64,000 nt of DNA from contig NC_065574.1 of NCBI RefSeq assembly GCF_937616625.2, forward strand, positions 868,001 through 932,000, read 5' to 3'. Under the pieces are notes generated by a model, which was not told the origin of the DNA, made no database searches, and was given only the letters and a program-made list of their open reading frames with translations. The translations under genes and the position numbers were made by a program. The DNA is from Mercurialis annua. Lineage: Eukaryota > Streptophyta > Magnoliopsida > Malpighiales > Euphorbiaceae. Below, in pieces: positions 8,962 to 18,896 of this stretch (within the stretch, counting starts at the first letter, position 1; each line of letters begins with the position of its first letter).

Positions 8962-11922
8962 ATGCATAATACGCGACGAGCAAATTTACCACTAGAACCG
9001 TTCCAAGATAACCTCGGTAACTACGAAAGAGGTGTAAGAAGAAGAGCCCGTATACCCGAAGTTATGAATAACGAGGGAAACAATTATGATCAAGAGGAGA
9101 GGTTCAATCCTCTAATGGATGGAGGGGAACAACAATATCCACCCGCTCCTCCATTAGGGAATGTGAACCGACCAAGGCAACAAGACCACCCAAGGGATGA
9201 TCGACCCCAAGCGCACGCGCAAGTGCCAAACCAACAAAGACAAACTTTGGGTGAGTTTTTCTTGCCGGATGTGGACAATGCAACTTTTGGATGCTTCGCA
9301 ATGCCGGTTCAAGCGGCAACTTTTGAGATCAAGCCGAGTACCATTCAACTTTTGGAAAATCGTTGTGCCTTCTTTGGGTTGAGTCATAAGGATCCTAATG
9401 AGCATATCGCCAAGTTTTTGGGTGTTCTAAACACATTCAAGCTTCATGGGATAACGGCGGACCAAATTAAACTTCGGATGTTTCCTTTTTCCTTGAGGGA
9501 CAAGGCTAGCATTTGGTTGCATTCTCTACCTAATGAGTCCATTCACAATTGGAGGGAGTTGGCTCAAGCCTTCCTTAACAAATACTTCCCTCATGGCAAG
9601 ACTACAAAGTTGACTAAAGACATACTTGAGTTTGTCCAATTTGAAGGAGAATCACTTCATGAAGCATGGGAGCGGTTCAAGGATTTACAACGAAGTGTAC
9701 CCCATCATCGGCTCAATAGAGAGCATGTTATACAAATCTTCTATGATGGGACGAATGTCACTACCCGAGCTACTATCGATGCGGCTTCGGGGGGTTCACT
9801 TATGCAAAAGACCTATGAGGAAGCCCTTGAATTGGTGGAGAAATTGGCCGTGGTTAGTAGTACTTGGGGTCCTATGGAAAGAAGAGCGCCACCTACTCAA
9901 AAGTCACTCATGACTCTTGATCAAGTGAGGGAGATGGAGTCCATCAAAGCCGCAAATGCTTCGCTTCAAGCTCAAGTGGATGCTCTCAAGAAACAAGTCG
10001 CTCCGATGCAAAGAAACGCTCCGGTGGCTTATGTGCAAGTAGGTTGTGAATTTTGTGGTGATTTTGGCCATTCGGGAGGAGAATGCCTAGTTACGGGTCA
10101 AGCTTTGAGTGAGCAAGTCAACTACATCGGGGGACAAAGGCAAGCTAATGACCCCTACTCTAACACCTACAACCCCGGATGGAGGAATCATCCAAACTTC
10201 GGGTGGAGAAATCAAGAAGGGCAAGGCAATGCTCAAGGGTCTAATCATGCGGGTTCAAGCTTTCAAAGCAATAATAGGCCTCCACAACAACAAGGTCCTT
10301 ATCAAGGCCCTTATCATAACAATCAAGGGAACCACAATCACAATCAAGGGAACAATTTGGGCAATCGACCTCCACACCCTCCCGGTTTCCAACAACAACG
10401 GAGTCCGGATGAGGGAAGCTTGCTTGCTAAGGTGCTTGAGAGATTTGATAGGATGGAACTTGAAGCCAAGCAAAGAGAGCTTGATGCTAGACAAAGAGAG
10501 AGGAACCAAGCCGCCACTAATCAAATGCTTGAAACTCAAATCTCACAACTTGCTATCAACCTTCAAGGGAGACCTCAAGGAGGATTGCCTTCCACTACGG
10601 AGACTAATCCTAGGGAGCATGTGAAAGCCATCAAAGTTGTAGAGCTTCGGAGTGGGCGGAACTTGGAGAAAGCCAATGGAAAGAAACAAGTTGTTGAGGA
10701 GGATGAGCCTCAAGTGGTAATTGACATAGCAAGTTCAAGTCGAGAGTTGCCTCGGGAATGTGAGGAGGTGGTTATCGAAGTCGAAGAGCCTTATGTACCA
10801 CCGCCACCGTTTGTGCCTCCGGTTCCATTTCCGAGCCGGTTAAGAAAAGCTCCGGACAATGAAAAGTTCAAAAAGTTCCTTGAAATATTCAAGAAAATTC
10901 AAATCCACTTGAGTTTGGCGGATGCTTTGAGAGAGATGCCCCAATACGCAAAGTTCTTGAAGGACATAATAATGAACAAGCGAAGTTGGGAACAAAGCGC
11001 AACAATTTCCCTCACGGAGAATTGTAGTGCTATTATCCAAAGTGATCTACCGACAAAGCTAAAGGACCCAGGGAGTTTCACTATTCCTTGTTCAATTGGA
11101 ACTTCTACTTCTCTTAATTGTCTTTGCGATTTGGGTGCAAGTATAAATTTAATGCCATTGTGTCTTTTCAGGAAAATATGTGGAAACCAACCGATAAAAC
11201 AAACTTCCATGATGCTCCAATTGGCCGACCATTCGCTCAAGAGACCGCACGGGGTTGCGGAAGACGTGCTAGTAAAAATGGGCAAGTTCATCTTTCCGGT
11301 GGACTTTGTTGTGCTTGATTATGCGGTCGACAAAGATTGCCCCATGATTCTTGGGCGCCCTTTTCTAAATACGGGACGAGCATTGGTTGATGTGAATGCG
11401 GGAAAGATAACATTGAGAATGAATGACGAGAGCATGGAATTTGACATGAGACATGGAAAAAGCAAGTGTGAGGAGGAGCAATGTATGAAGATTGATGCCA
11501 TTAAACCCACATTGCATGTGCCTTTAAAGGAGGTTCATAAGAAAGAACCCAAAATTGGGTGTGCCAAAACTAACATGACACCTCATGTCAAGCCACGGAA
11601 GGGAAAACCAAGACATTGGGCATCATGGAAGTTGAAGCTCAATGGGATAGCAACCGCAAGCAAGAGACAAATGTGCAAGGAAGTTGCTACTCTTGGTGAG
11701 TACGTCCAAGTTCGAACCTCCCAAGAGCATTCGCATGCGGGGAAGTTGATTTCTCAATGGAGCGGACCATTTAAAACACGACGCAAATTGGAGGATGATT
11801 TGATTGAGTTGGAGGGGGACAATGGAGATGTTTTTAAGGTGCTTGGGGAATGGTGCAAACCATATCCAAGAGTGTTGAGGAATGAGGGCCGTGAGCAAGT
11901 CGCTCTTTTTGATCCTCCATGA
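8962..11922 (+). CDS. Gag-protease polyprotein fused to an integrase C-terminal tail
   Basis: Intact 986-codon frame. A proline- and glutamine-rich N-terminus is followed by a gag capsid domain (about residues 130-290, with the motif ASIWLHSLP). A zinc knuckle, CEFCGDFGHSGGEC, follows near 362-375, then a Q/N/G-rich stretch and a charged segment around 480-530. The aspartic protease has DLGASINLMP near 723 and ILGRPF near 796. The last part (about 925-970: KLISQWSGPF, then DVFKV and KPY) resembles the extreme C-terminus of a gypsy integrase. Reverse transcriptase, RNase H and the integrase catalytic core, which should lie between, are missing. The join is in frame, so the present protein is gag-PR plus a short integrase end. 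Gag forms the virus-like particle and protease processes it. No stop or frameshift is seen, which suggests selection or very recent origin. Confidence 0.9.
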   Translation: MHNTRRANLPLEPFQDNLGNYERGVRRRARIPEVMNNEGNNYDQEERFNPLMDGGEQQYPPAPPLGNVNRPRQQDHPRDDRPQAHAQVPNQQRQTLGEFFLPDVDNATFGCFAMPVQAATFEIKPSTIQLLENRCAFFGLSHKDPNEHIAKFLGVLNTFKLHGITADQIKLRMFPFSLRDKASIWLHSLPNESIHNWRELAQAFLNKYFPHGKTTKLTKDILEFVQFEGESLHEAWERFKDLQRSVPHHRLNREHVIQIFYDGTNVTTRATIDAASGGSLMQKTYEEALELVEKLAVVSSTWGPMERRAPPTQKSLMTLDQVREMESIKAANASLQAQVDALKKQVAPMQRNAPVAYVQVGCEFCGDFGHSGGECLVTGQALSEQVNYIGGQRQANDPYSNTYNPGWRNHPNFGWRNQEGQGNAQGSNHAGSSFQSNNRPPQQQGPYQGPYHNNQGNHNHNQGNNLGNRPPHPPGFQQQRSPDEGSLLAKVLERFDRMELEAKQRELDARQRERNQAATNQMLETQISQLAINLQGRPQGGLPSTTETNPREHVKAIKVVELRSGRNLEKANGKKQVVEEDEPQVVIDIASSSRELPRECEEVVIEVEEPYVPPPPFVPPVPFPSRLRKAPDNEKFKKFLEIFKKIQIHLSLADALREMPQYAKFLKDIIMNKRSWEQSATISLTENCSAIIQSDLPTKLKDPGSFTIPCSIGTSTSLNCLCDLGASINLMPLCLFRKICGNQPIKQTSMMLQLADHSLKRPHGVAEDVLVKMGKFIFPVDFVVLDYAVDKDCPMILGRPFLNTGRALVDVNAGKITLRMNDESMEFDMRHGKSKCEEEQCMKIDAIKPTLHVPLKEVHKKEPKIGCAKTNMTPHVKPRKGKPRHWASWKLKLNGIATASKRQMCKEVATLGEYVQVRTSQEHSHAGKLISQWSGPFKTRRKLEDDLIELEGDNGDVFKVLGEWCKPYPRVLRNEGREQVALFDPP

Positions 11923-14092
11923 TTTTGAAGATTGCTAGTCGAGCTTTCGACTTTAAACAAGCGCGCTCGGGAGGCATTCCCGAGAGGTTCGATTTTCTAC
12001 CTTTTATCTTATGTTCTTAGCTTTTAATTTTGTGTTTTTTTTATGTTGTTCTTTTTGTTATTTATGTTCGATTTGATGTCGGGTGTGTTCAGTTTTTGGA
12101 TGTGTAGGAGTCCGGGGAATCAACGGAACGAGGAATCGAGAGACACGAAAAGAGAAAGGAGCAGTTTTTTCTGCTAAACCTTGTCTCGATTCGAGACAAG
12201 CTTCTTAGTAAGTTGTCTCGAATCGAGACAGGGGGTGCAGATCAATCTGCCCCCTTTTCTTCTGTGTCTCGAATCGAGACACCTTAGTAACAAGGGTGTC
12301 TCGATTCGAGACACTCTACTTAAGAGGGAAGAACTCGAATTTCTCATTGATCTTTAAATTATCACTTGGATTGATGATGTGGTGCGATATAGGACTTTTA
12401 CAAGACGCATATTAGCCCGCCTACATCTTCACCGGAGCCACCCGAGTTCGATTGAACTCGAAGATTTGCTTTCTTCAACTCTAACTCATGCAATTTTCCG
12501 TTTTATTTCATTGCCATGAGGACATAGCATAGAAATAGTGTGAGGAGGGGTTGTTGAAAATATGAATGCGTTAGAGTCTCGATTTTATTGCTTTGTTTTT
12601 GATGTTTGCTTGTAGGAGTCTAGTTGTTGTTTTATGTTGTTTATTTTGAGTCACCTCGCACTAAATCGTTGGCTTGTGTATGTTGAAGCATGATTAGTGA
12701 CTTTGGTGAATGTGTGAAATGAAAAGTTTGATTCCCGATCAATGAAGTTAGTGAGTGCATTTTTCTAGTGTGAATCAATCAATTGTGATGTGTTTAAATA
12801 AGATGCAAGTTGTATGACATGGTTTAATGAAATTCGAGTTAATTACATGATTAATTGGTGTTGTGTTTTGATAAGTTTGAAGTGCTTAATACGGATGCAT
12901 GATGTGTGCTTGTAATGTGATAAGTTGTGCCATTGTTGAAAATTTGAGGATGTTGGCATGTTTTCATAGGAATTGAGCTTTTTGCATGACACCCTTTTAT
13001 TGAGTGATTTTTGAGCCTAATTGTTGTTGTGAGTGTCAATTGCATGCTAGATTCCTAGAACTTGCTTGGTGTCCGTTCAAAACTATAAAGGTTGAGTGTT
13101 AATGACTAGATGAGTATGGCATTTAGGAATACCCCAAATTTTTGAACTAAATCACTTAAAAGCCTACCCTCTACCTTTAGAATCACCATTTTGAGCCTAA
13201 GCCCTTCTTTGTCAAAACACAAATTACACAACTCCCTTCAACAACTTACCTCTTAAAACACCCAATTTGATTTGAATGACCTAATGATGAGAAAAATGTG
13301 GCTCTAGCTTGATGATTATAATGAAAATGTGAAGTGGTAAAAGAAGAGAAATTTGCCTTGAGAAAAAGAAAATCAAAGAAAGAAAGAATAACAACAATAT
13401 CAAGAAGAAAAAGAAAACAAAAGAAAAAGAGGAAAATGAAGAAAAGAAAAGAAAGAAAGAATAAACAAAGGCAATAAAAATTGAAAAGTTCACAAGTGTT
13501 GAAAATCCGAGCTAGGTCGAAAGTATATTAGAAAAGAGTCGTTCAAATCAAGTTTTAGCCAAGTATCCAAATCTACCTACCCCTAACCCATAGCCAAGTT
13601 ACAACCCTCACAAGTCCATATGATAGTTGTTAATTACCGAACCAAATAGTGGAGTTCGGGACTAAAAGCAAGCTTATGGTGAATAAGCACGATGTGAGTT
13701 TAATCGTTTACCTTAAACACTTGTGTGTTGGAATGACATCTTGTGAGTTTCATTATGTTTTGCTTGGTTTCTATGAGAATAATGCCATGATTTACCATTT
13801 CATTTTGGCCAATGTGTGCATGTCCCGTAGATGATTGTAACTTCGAATTTGCTTAACACAAATGCCTTACCAATAGTATTCTCAATGTCATTGGACTATG
13901 TCATTGTAGTTGCATTCATCATTGGTTGCATCGCTTGCGATTGTTAACACTAGAAGTTTGTCTGGTGCCTTCATTGGTTGGGAATTCGTATGTTGTTTTG
14001 TGTTTACAATCACCAAGGTTATTAGTTGTTGCGGTTGATAGTGAGATTCATTTCTTGCTTGGGGACAAGCAAGGTTTTAGTGTGAGGAGGTT
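11923..14092 (+). other. Non-coding 3' internal region of gypsy element
   Basis: About 2.2 kb between the gag frame and the 3' LTR. It holds four more palindromes (12182-12313) and a purine-rich tract of AAAGAAA/GAAAAG type at about 13330-13480. No env-like or other protein is readable. It ends with a purine tract, GTGAGGAGG at about 14081-14089, just before the 3' LTR. Confidence 0.8.
12182..12313. repeat. Four internal copies of the 17-bp palindrome
   Basis: Copies at 12182-12198, 12214-12230, 12265-12281 and 12297-12313, with the central base in the order T, A, A, T. The sequence is the same palindrome as in the LTRs. Their presence outside the LTR shows that the unit was amplified on its own and not only copied with the LTR. 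Confidence 0.9.
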
Positions 14093-15695
14093 TGATAGGA
14101 GTAAAATACTCCTATCTTTAGGATGTCTTTTCGTATGCTTTTATGCGTTTTCACCCCGCTTTTATATGAATTGATTAGCTTATAGAGGGTGTTTATGTTT
14201 CAGGGAATTAGGAGCAATACGAAAGGTTTTGAGGCCGGAATAGTGGAAAATGAGCAAAAGATGGAAAAGTCGACGGAAAAGAGGCGAAAGCTCATTTACA
14301 AGTCTGAAAATCTGACCCCGCTGCACTAATTGGAAAATTGGAACCAGTTAGAAGCTTCAAATGAATTTGTATTCTTCATGAAAGTTAAAGTAGACATCCC
14401 AAGCTTTCCACCGGTTCAAGAACCGACTCATTTGGACGTTTCTACACCGAGTTATGGAGTTTTGAAGTTTGTGGTTGTGCAGCAGAAAGGGTGTCTCGAT
14501 TCGAGACACACCCCTCTTATTTGGGTGTCTCGAATCGAGACACCATAAAATAGCAAACAGAAGACATTTCAAGATGTGTCTCGATTCGAGACACACCCCT
14601 AAGTTGGGTGTCTCGAATCGAGACAAGGGGATCAGTAGGATTTCGATTTTTGCTTGCTTTCTTTCTCTATTGGGCCCAAACATTCTAGATGGGTTGTACT
14701 TTTATTCCCTATTTTGAGTAGTACTATATAAGGATACCTTATTTTCCCTTTTTAGGGTTATGCACTAGATTTAGATTTGTAGCCCCCATTTCCTATTACT
14801 ATTCTCAGATTTTTAGATACAATTGTTCTTAGTTTTAATTCCAGATTCTTGTTCTTAACTTTGGTGATTAATGCAAGATTATTATTATTCAAGCTTCATT
14901 ATTGTAGTTATTGTTGAATGTTTTTCTTCTACTTATTAAAGGTAATCTTTCTACATCTTAATAGTATGTTTAATTCTTGCTTAATTATTGCTTTAGTTTT
15001 GATAATGGCTAGCTAAACTCCTTGTTTGGGGGTTGTTGATGATTGCCATGATTAGTTGAATAGTTGATTAGGGTTGAGTTGTGTTGGGAGTTTGTTGTGA
15101 TTATTGGGGCTTATTGCTTAGGTTAACTTGATCTATTAATCTATGTTTAGAGACTAGTTAATTAGGCGAGAGTCAATTAATTAGACGGACTTAGTTGATC
15201 ACAAACCTAAAATCTAATCACGCTAGGGCGGTTTAGGGATTAGGTGGTTAGAAGTTAGCTTCGCGATTGGATTAGATTGTCATTGTTGAATTCTAATTAC
15301 GCGAGAGCGATTTAGACTTCAACTTGATAATCTAATCTCAATTAGACCTAATTGCGGACTCGAGAGAGCGGATTAGGCAATCTAGGAAAACTTGACCCGA
15401 GCCGATAACACTACTATACCCAATTTTCTAGGATTCGTTAGTGGCATGATTTAACAACCTCTGAGCGCCTTTTTCCTATTGTTTTATCCCGGTAATTAAT
15501 TAATCGCTTTAGTTTTTAATTGCTTAAAGTGTTGATTTCACTAGTTTTAAATTCCGTAGTCATTACTATAATTCCAATTGATCATTGCTTTCCGAATTGA
15601 ATTTCCAATTACATGTTCGCTCACTTTAAACCTCTTGTCTTCGTGGGATCGATTCCGTATTTCCGGATTACTACAAGTTAGTATTTTTGCTAACA
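14093..15695 (+). repeat. 3' LTR of gypsy element
   Basis: 1603 bp, same length as the 5' LTR, with one mismatch seen by eye. Palindromes lie at 14492-14508, 14526-14542, 14577-14593 and 14609-14625, and the TATA box at about 14725-14733. It is followed by the ATCTC duplication at 15696-15700. Confidence 0.95.
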
Positions 15696-17018
15696 ATCTC
15701 GCGAGCTTAAAAATCCTGTTGGTGATCTTATCCATCTCTTCATTTGCAAATGTGAATGCTGGAATTCTATGGGAAAACATGTATAAGTTTTCTCCAGGAA
15801 TTCGACTTCTATCCGCATTGAATATTCCATGAGACAGGTTTCAACAAGTTCACATAAACACTATGGTGTGATTCATGAACTCAGGATGATTCATATCTCT
15901 GGTTTGGTTCTCTGGCAACATCCCAGACACTTTTCATTCTGGCTTGCCATGCTTAACCGACTGAATACCGAAGACAAGTTGCCAGTGACGGATGCAAACT
16001 TTTCTTTTAGGGGGGTCCAAATTAAAATTATATAATATACATCCAGACAAAAAATATAAATTAATAATAATTTATCTTTTAAAATCGATGAAAATAGCTT
16101 CATTATTAATTTTTTGACCCACATTTTTTATAATGTAAGTAAATAAATAGTCATATAGTAGTGTTCCACTATGATAAACATTTAGTCGTTCTAACAATAT
16201 CTTAATTTAACCATTTTAATAGTCTTATATTTTTGTTAAAAATTCGGTTCAAAAAGATTGAAATGTATTTCTAGTTTTTAGAGAAAAATTGAACTGAAAG
16301 GACTGTCGATTTTAGATGACCTAGTTAAACAAGCCTGTCTCATTTGGTTTTTAAAGTAGTAGTTAAATGTTGTATTTTAAAAATCGGACATGACCATATC
16401 GACCATTTCAGTTATTAAAATACTAGTAAAAAATAATGTTTTAAAATTTAGATCAACAATCGATTTAATCAATAAATAGAGAACGGATACTAGTTTGGAA
16501 ATTTGAATTTTATATTTTATATATTTTTAAACATTTAAATTATAAATATATTGATGTTTATATCAATTATGTAGATTAAATTTTAGTAAAATTAGTTTTA
16601 TATTAAAAAAATACTTCAATTTAAATTAAAATAGTTAAAATAATGTATATTACCGTGTGTGTGTGTGTACACATAATGAATTTCAAAAAAACTACTAAGG
16701 TGTTATTTAGTATTAGTAAAAATAAAAAAAATAACAGTTAAAATTATTTAAAACTATTTATCATCATTTATTTAATTATTTAGTATATTGGTCTATGTAT
16801 TAAAAATGGATTACAGTTCACATAACTAAATTAAAAGATGTTATGAAACTGGTGGTCTTAAAATGTACTCCACACTTGTCCGTTTAACTTTTCATATGTG
16901 GAAGAGTTTATAGTTTATAACCTATAAAGAAATTACTACTATATAGTAGTAGTAAAAAAAAAATTCAAGTCCAGGGGGGTCCAATGTCCCCCTTGGCCCG
17001 TGTGTCCAGTGGCAGAAG

Positions 17019-17278
17019 TATGGATGAGCATGATTCGGTTCGGTTTGGTTTAATAAATTTTAAAACCAAATCATATTTTAAAAGAAAATATAAAAATCAA
17101 ACCACGCCAAATATTTATGTAAAATTTCGGTTCAGTTAACCAAACTTTAACATCGGTTTTGGTTTGATTTGGTTCGATTTAATTAATATAGTTTAGATAA
17201 AAATTATATATAATTATACATAATAAATAAAATTATGCGTAATAATTTTTACTTATATGTGTATATTAGTTTATATAT

Positions 17279-17330
<52 letters not shown>

Positions 17331-17604
17331 CACACATATTATATTTATATATAAATATTTCAATAAATAAATTTTATATTTATTTAGATAAATATAAATA
17401 TTAATAAAAATAACATTATTATAAACTTCGGTTTTTCGGTCAGTTCGGTTAACCACTAGTTAAAACCAAATCAAAACCAAAAATCATATTTTTTTATAAT
17501 TTAAAATCAAACCAATCCATTTTAACCATTTTTACCAAACTAAAATTAATTTCGAATTGATTTGGATCGGATTAATGGTTTGGTTCGGTTTTTGCTCACC
17601 CCTA
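17019..17604. mobile_element. hAT-type MITE 3, nested in element 2
   Basis: Left end TATGGATGAGCA and right end TGCTCACCCCTA form a 12-bp inverted repeat with two mismatches. The flanking octamers GGCAGAAG (17011-17018) and GGCGGAAC (17605-17612) differ at two positions. GGTTCGGTTTGG-type repeats lie inside both ends. It contains a (TA)n tract and no coding sequence. It lies only 12 bp inside the left end of element 2. Confidence 0.75.
17285..17328. repeat. (TA)n microsatellite inside MITE 3
   Basis: About 22 uninterrupted TA units. Confidence 0.95.
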
Positions 17605-18896
17605 GGCGGAACCACGGGAGGGTCAGCTCCTCGCCGGAGAAAAACGAGGGAACGGTGCTACTCTACCGGTCGTCGTCTTCGTTTCGACCCCCCAGGCCAT
17701 AGCAGATAGAGATTTGCTGCAGGCGACGGCCGTACGTCTCTCACAAGTTGCAGCGCTGCAACTCTAATACGGCCGGGCGTCTTTCGCATAATCTCAATCT
17801 ATGATATGAGATTTTGATTTCAGATTATGAGGTCTATACCAATTGTCATTCGCTGTGTTGATCTTTGTTGTGATTGTTTCTCCTTATTTGCGTATTAAGA
17901 TTTGATGGAATCTTATTTTTGGAGTGGATCACTTCTGTTACTTGTGGAAACAATAAATATTCTGCTATGCTCACTATATGTTGGATAAAAATCCTCAATG
18001 AAAACTGTATTCATTTAAGTGATGTTATGGTGGTTATGATTGATAAAGAATGATATAAGTTGAAGCTTGTGGAGGAAGTTAAACATGAATAATTTGAGGT
18101 TTATGTCAACCAAATTGCTTGAAAAGGGAGCATTATGAATATTGTGAGCCTGTGATTGCTTAATGATGATAATTTTGGTGGATTGGAGATTCAAAGCTAT
18201 ACTGGTGCAATACATGGAGCTAGTGTGAGATTAGTTTCATTTCTAGAAATAAGATTGCTGCTGCTGCAAAACTGCTGCATATTCTGCTGTTAAATTCTCA
18301 CTCTTCCCCCTATTAGCAACGGCTATGGGACTATGTGCTTGTTTTCAGTATGGCTTATCAGCTTGCAGTATTTGATTTTGGTGTATTATATTTGGTCTCT
18401 TCTACATTGGATTTGTAACATTAATCTGGAACAATGAAGTTTTCATGGTGTTGGAAGATATGGTAGCTTGAAAACTCTGTTTAGTGCAAGGTCTGCTGCA
18501 AATTTACTTCCTTATCAAGTTAGACATATTGAATACATATGATGAGTAGGACCAAAGTAACCAAAACTTTCTGTCAGTGGAAGGTACATAAATTGTTGTT
18601 GATATATTATTTTAAATGAATTTAAATCAAAGTATTGATACGATCATACAACCATCACCCAAAGTATTTACCGTCGTTTTGTTTTTCTAAATAGCCGAAG
18701 GTAAAAATTTCGACCCTCCTGAGGTTGAGTCCTGGTTCCGCCCCTGCGTGTGTCCGTCCGTCACTGCAAGTTGCTATCCTGGAATGTTATTGCTGCTAAT
18801 AGTTGCAGCCTTTGCAATCAGCATCCTAAAAGCATTGATCATCTGCTTTTTACTTGTGGTTTCTCTGCAGCAATCTGGTGTACAGTTCTTCATTAG

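Larger units (their letters stand above)
7185..15695 (+). mobile_element. Non-autonomous Ty3/gypsy LTR element (Athila/Tat-like, gag-only)
   Basis: 8511-bp element flanked by the 5-bp duplication ATCTC (7180-7184 and 15696-15700). It has 1603-bp LTRs of TG...CA form, an aspartate-tRNA primer site, one 986-codon gag-protease frame, about 2.2 kb of non-coding DNA and a purine tract before the 3' LTR. The primer site, DLGAS protease and layout fit the Athila/Tat branch. Reverse transcriptase, RNase H and the integrase core are absent. By eye the LTRs differ at one position (TAATTGC at about 8594-8600 against TAATCGC in the 3' copy). It therefore moved recently, presumably with enzymes from a relative. 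It landed next to a LINE relic. Confidence 0.95.
7091..15786 (+). pseudogene. Small ORF split by the gypsy insertion
   Basis: If the gypsy element and one copy of its ATCTC duplication are taken out, ATG at 7091 reads through 7184 and continues at 15701 to a TAA at 15784-15786, about 59 codons. I do not recognise the product. The frame may be chance or the end of a longer exon. Its uninterrupted reading across the junction is weak support for a once-coding segment. Low confidence. Confidence 0.25.
17007..18746. mobile_element. hAT-type DNA element 2, nested in element 1
   Basis: Ends CAGTGGC(A/G)GAA... and ...GGTTCCGCCCCTG are imperfect inverted repeats, and a perfect 8-bp duplication CGTGTGTC flanks it (16999-17006 and 18747-18754). 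Its left end is broken by element 3. Subterminal GGGAGGGTC and GACCCTCC also pair. The interior (17613-18720) contains a GC-richer stretch at about 17620-17790, unlike its surroundings. No transposase is visible. Confidence 0.85.
15983..18766. mobile_element. hAT-type DNA element 1 (outer), host of nested insertions
   Basis: Terminal inverted repeats CAGTGACGGA...TCCGTCACTG, flanked by a perfect 8-bp duplication CAAGTTGC (15975-15982 and 18767-18774), the hAT signature. Without the nested element it is about 1.04 kb, AT-rich, with GGGGGGTCCAA near the left end and GGGGGGTCCAATGTCCCCC near the right end. No transposase is readable, so it is non-autonomous. Confidence 0.88.
15829..18896 (+). 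pseudogene. LINE-type reverse transcriptase C-terminal relic (zf-RVT), split by a hAT element
   Basis: Before the insertion (15829-15982) the frame contains FSFWLAMLNRLNTEDKL, the start of the zf-RVT zinc-binding domain found at the end of plant non-LTR reverse transcriptases. After the insertion (18775-18896) it continues with SCSLCNQHPKSIDHLLFTC and a TAG at 18894-18896. With 15983-18766 and one 8-bp duplication removed, the reading frame is continuous across the junction. The remainder of the reverse transcriptase is not seen upstream. This is a truncated relic and not a working gene. Confidence 0.8.

Noticed and set aside
9090..9405. Antisense frames inside the gypsy gag gene
   Set aside because: Shadow frames of a long, well-supported coding sequence on the other strand.
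16650..16672. Short GTGTGTGTGTGT run as a microsatellite of note
   Set aside because: Only about six units, inside hAT element 1, with no sign of biological interest.
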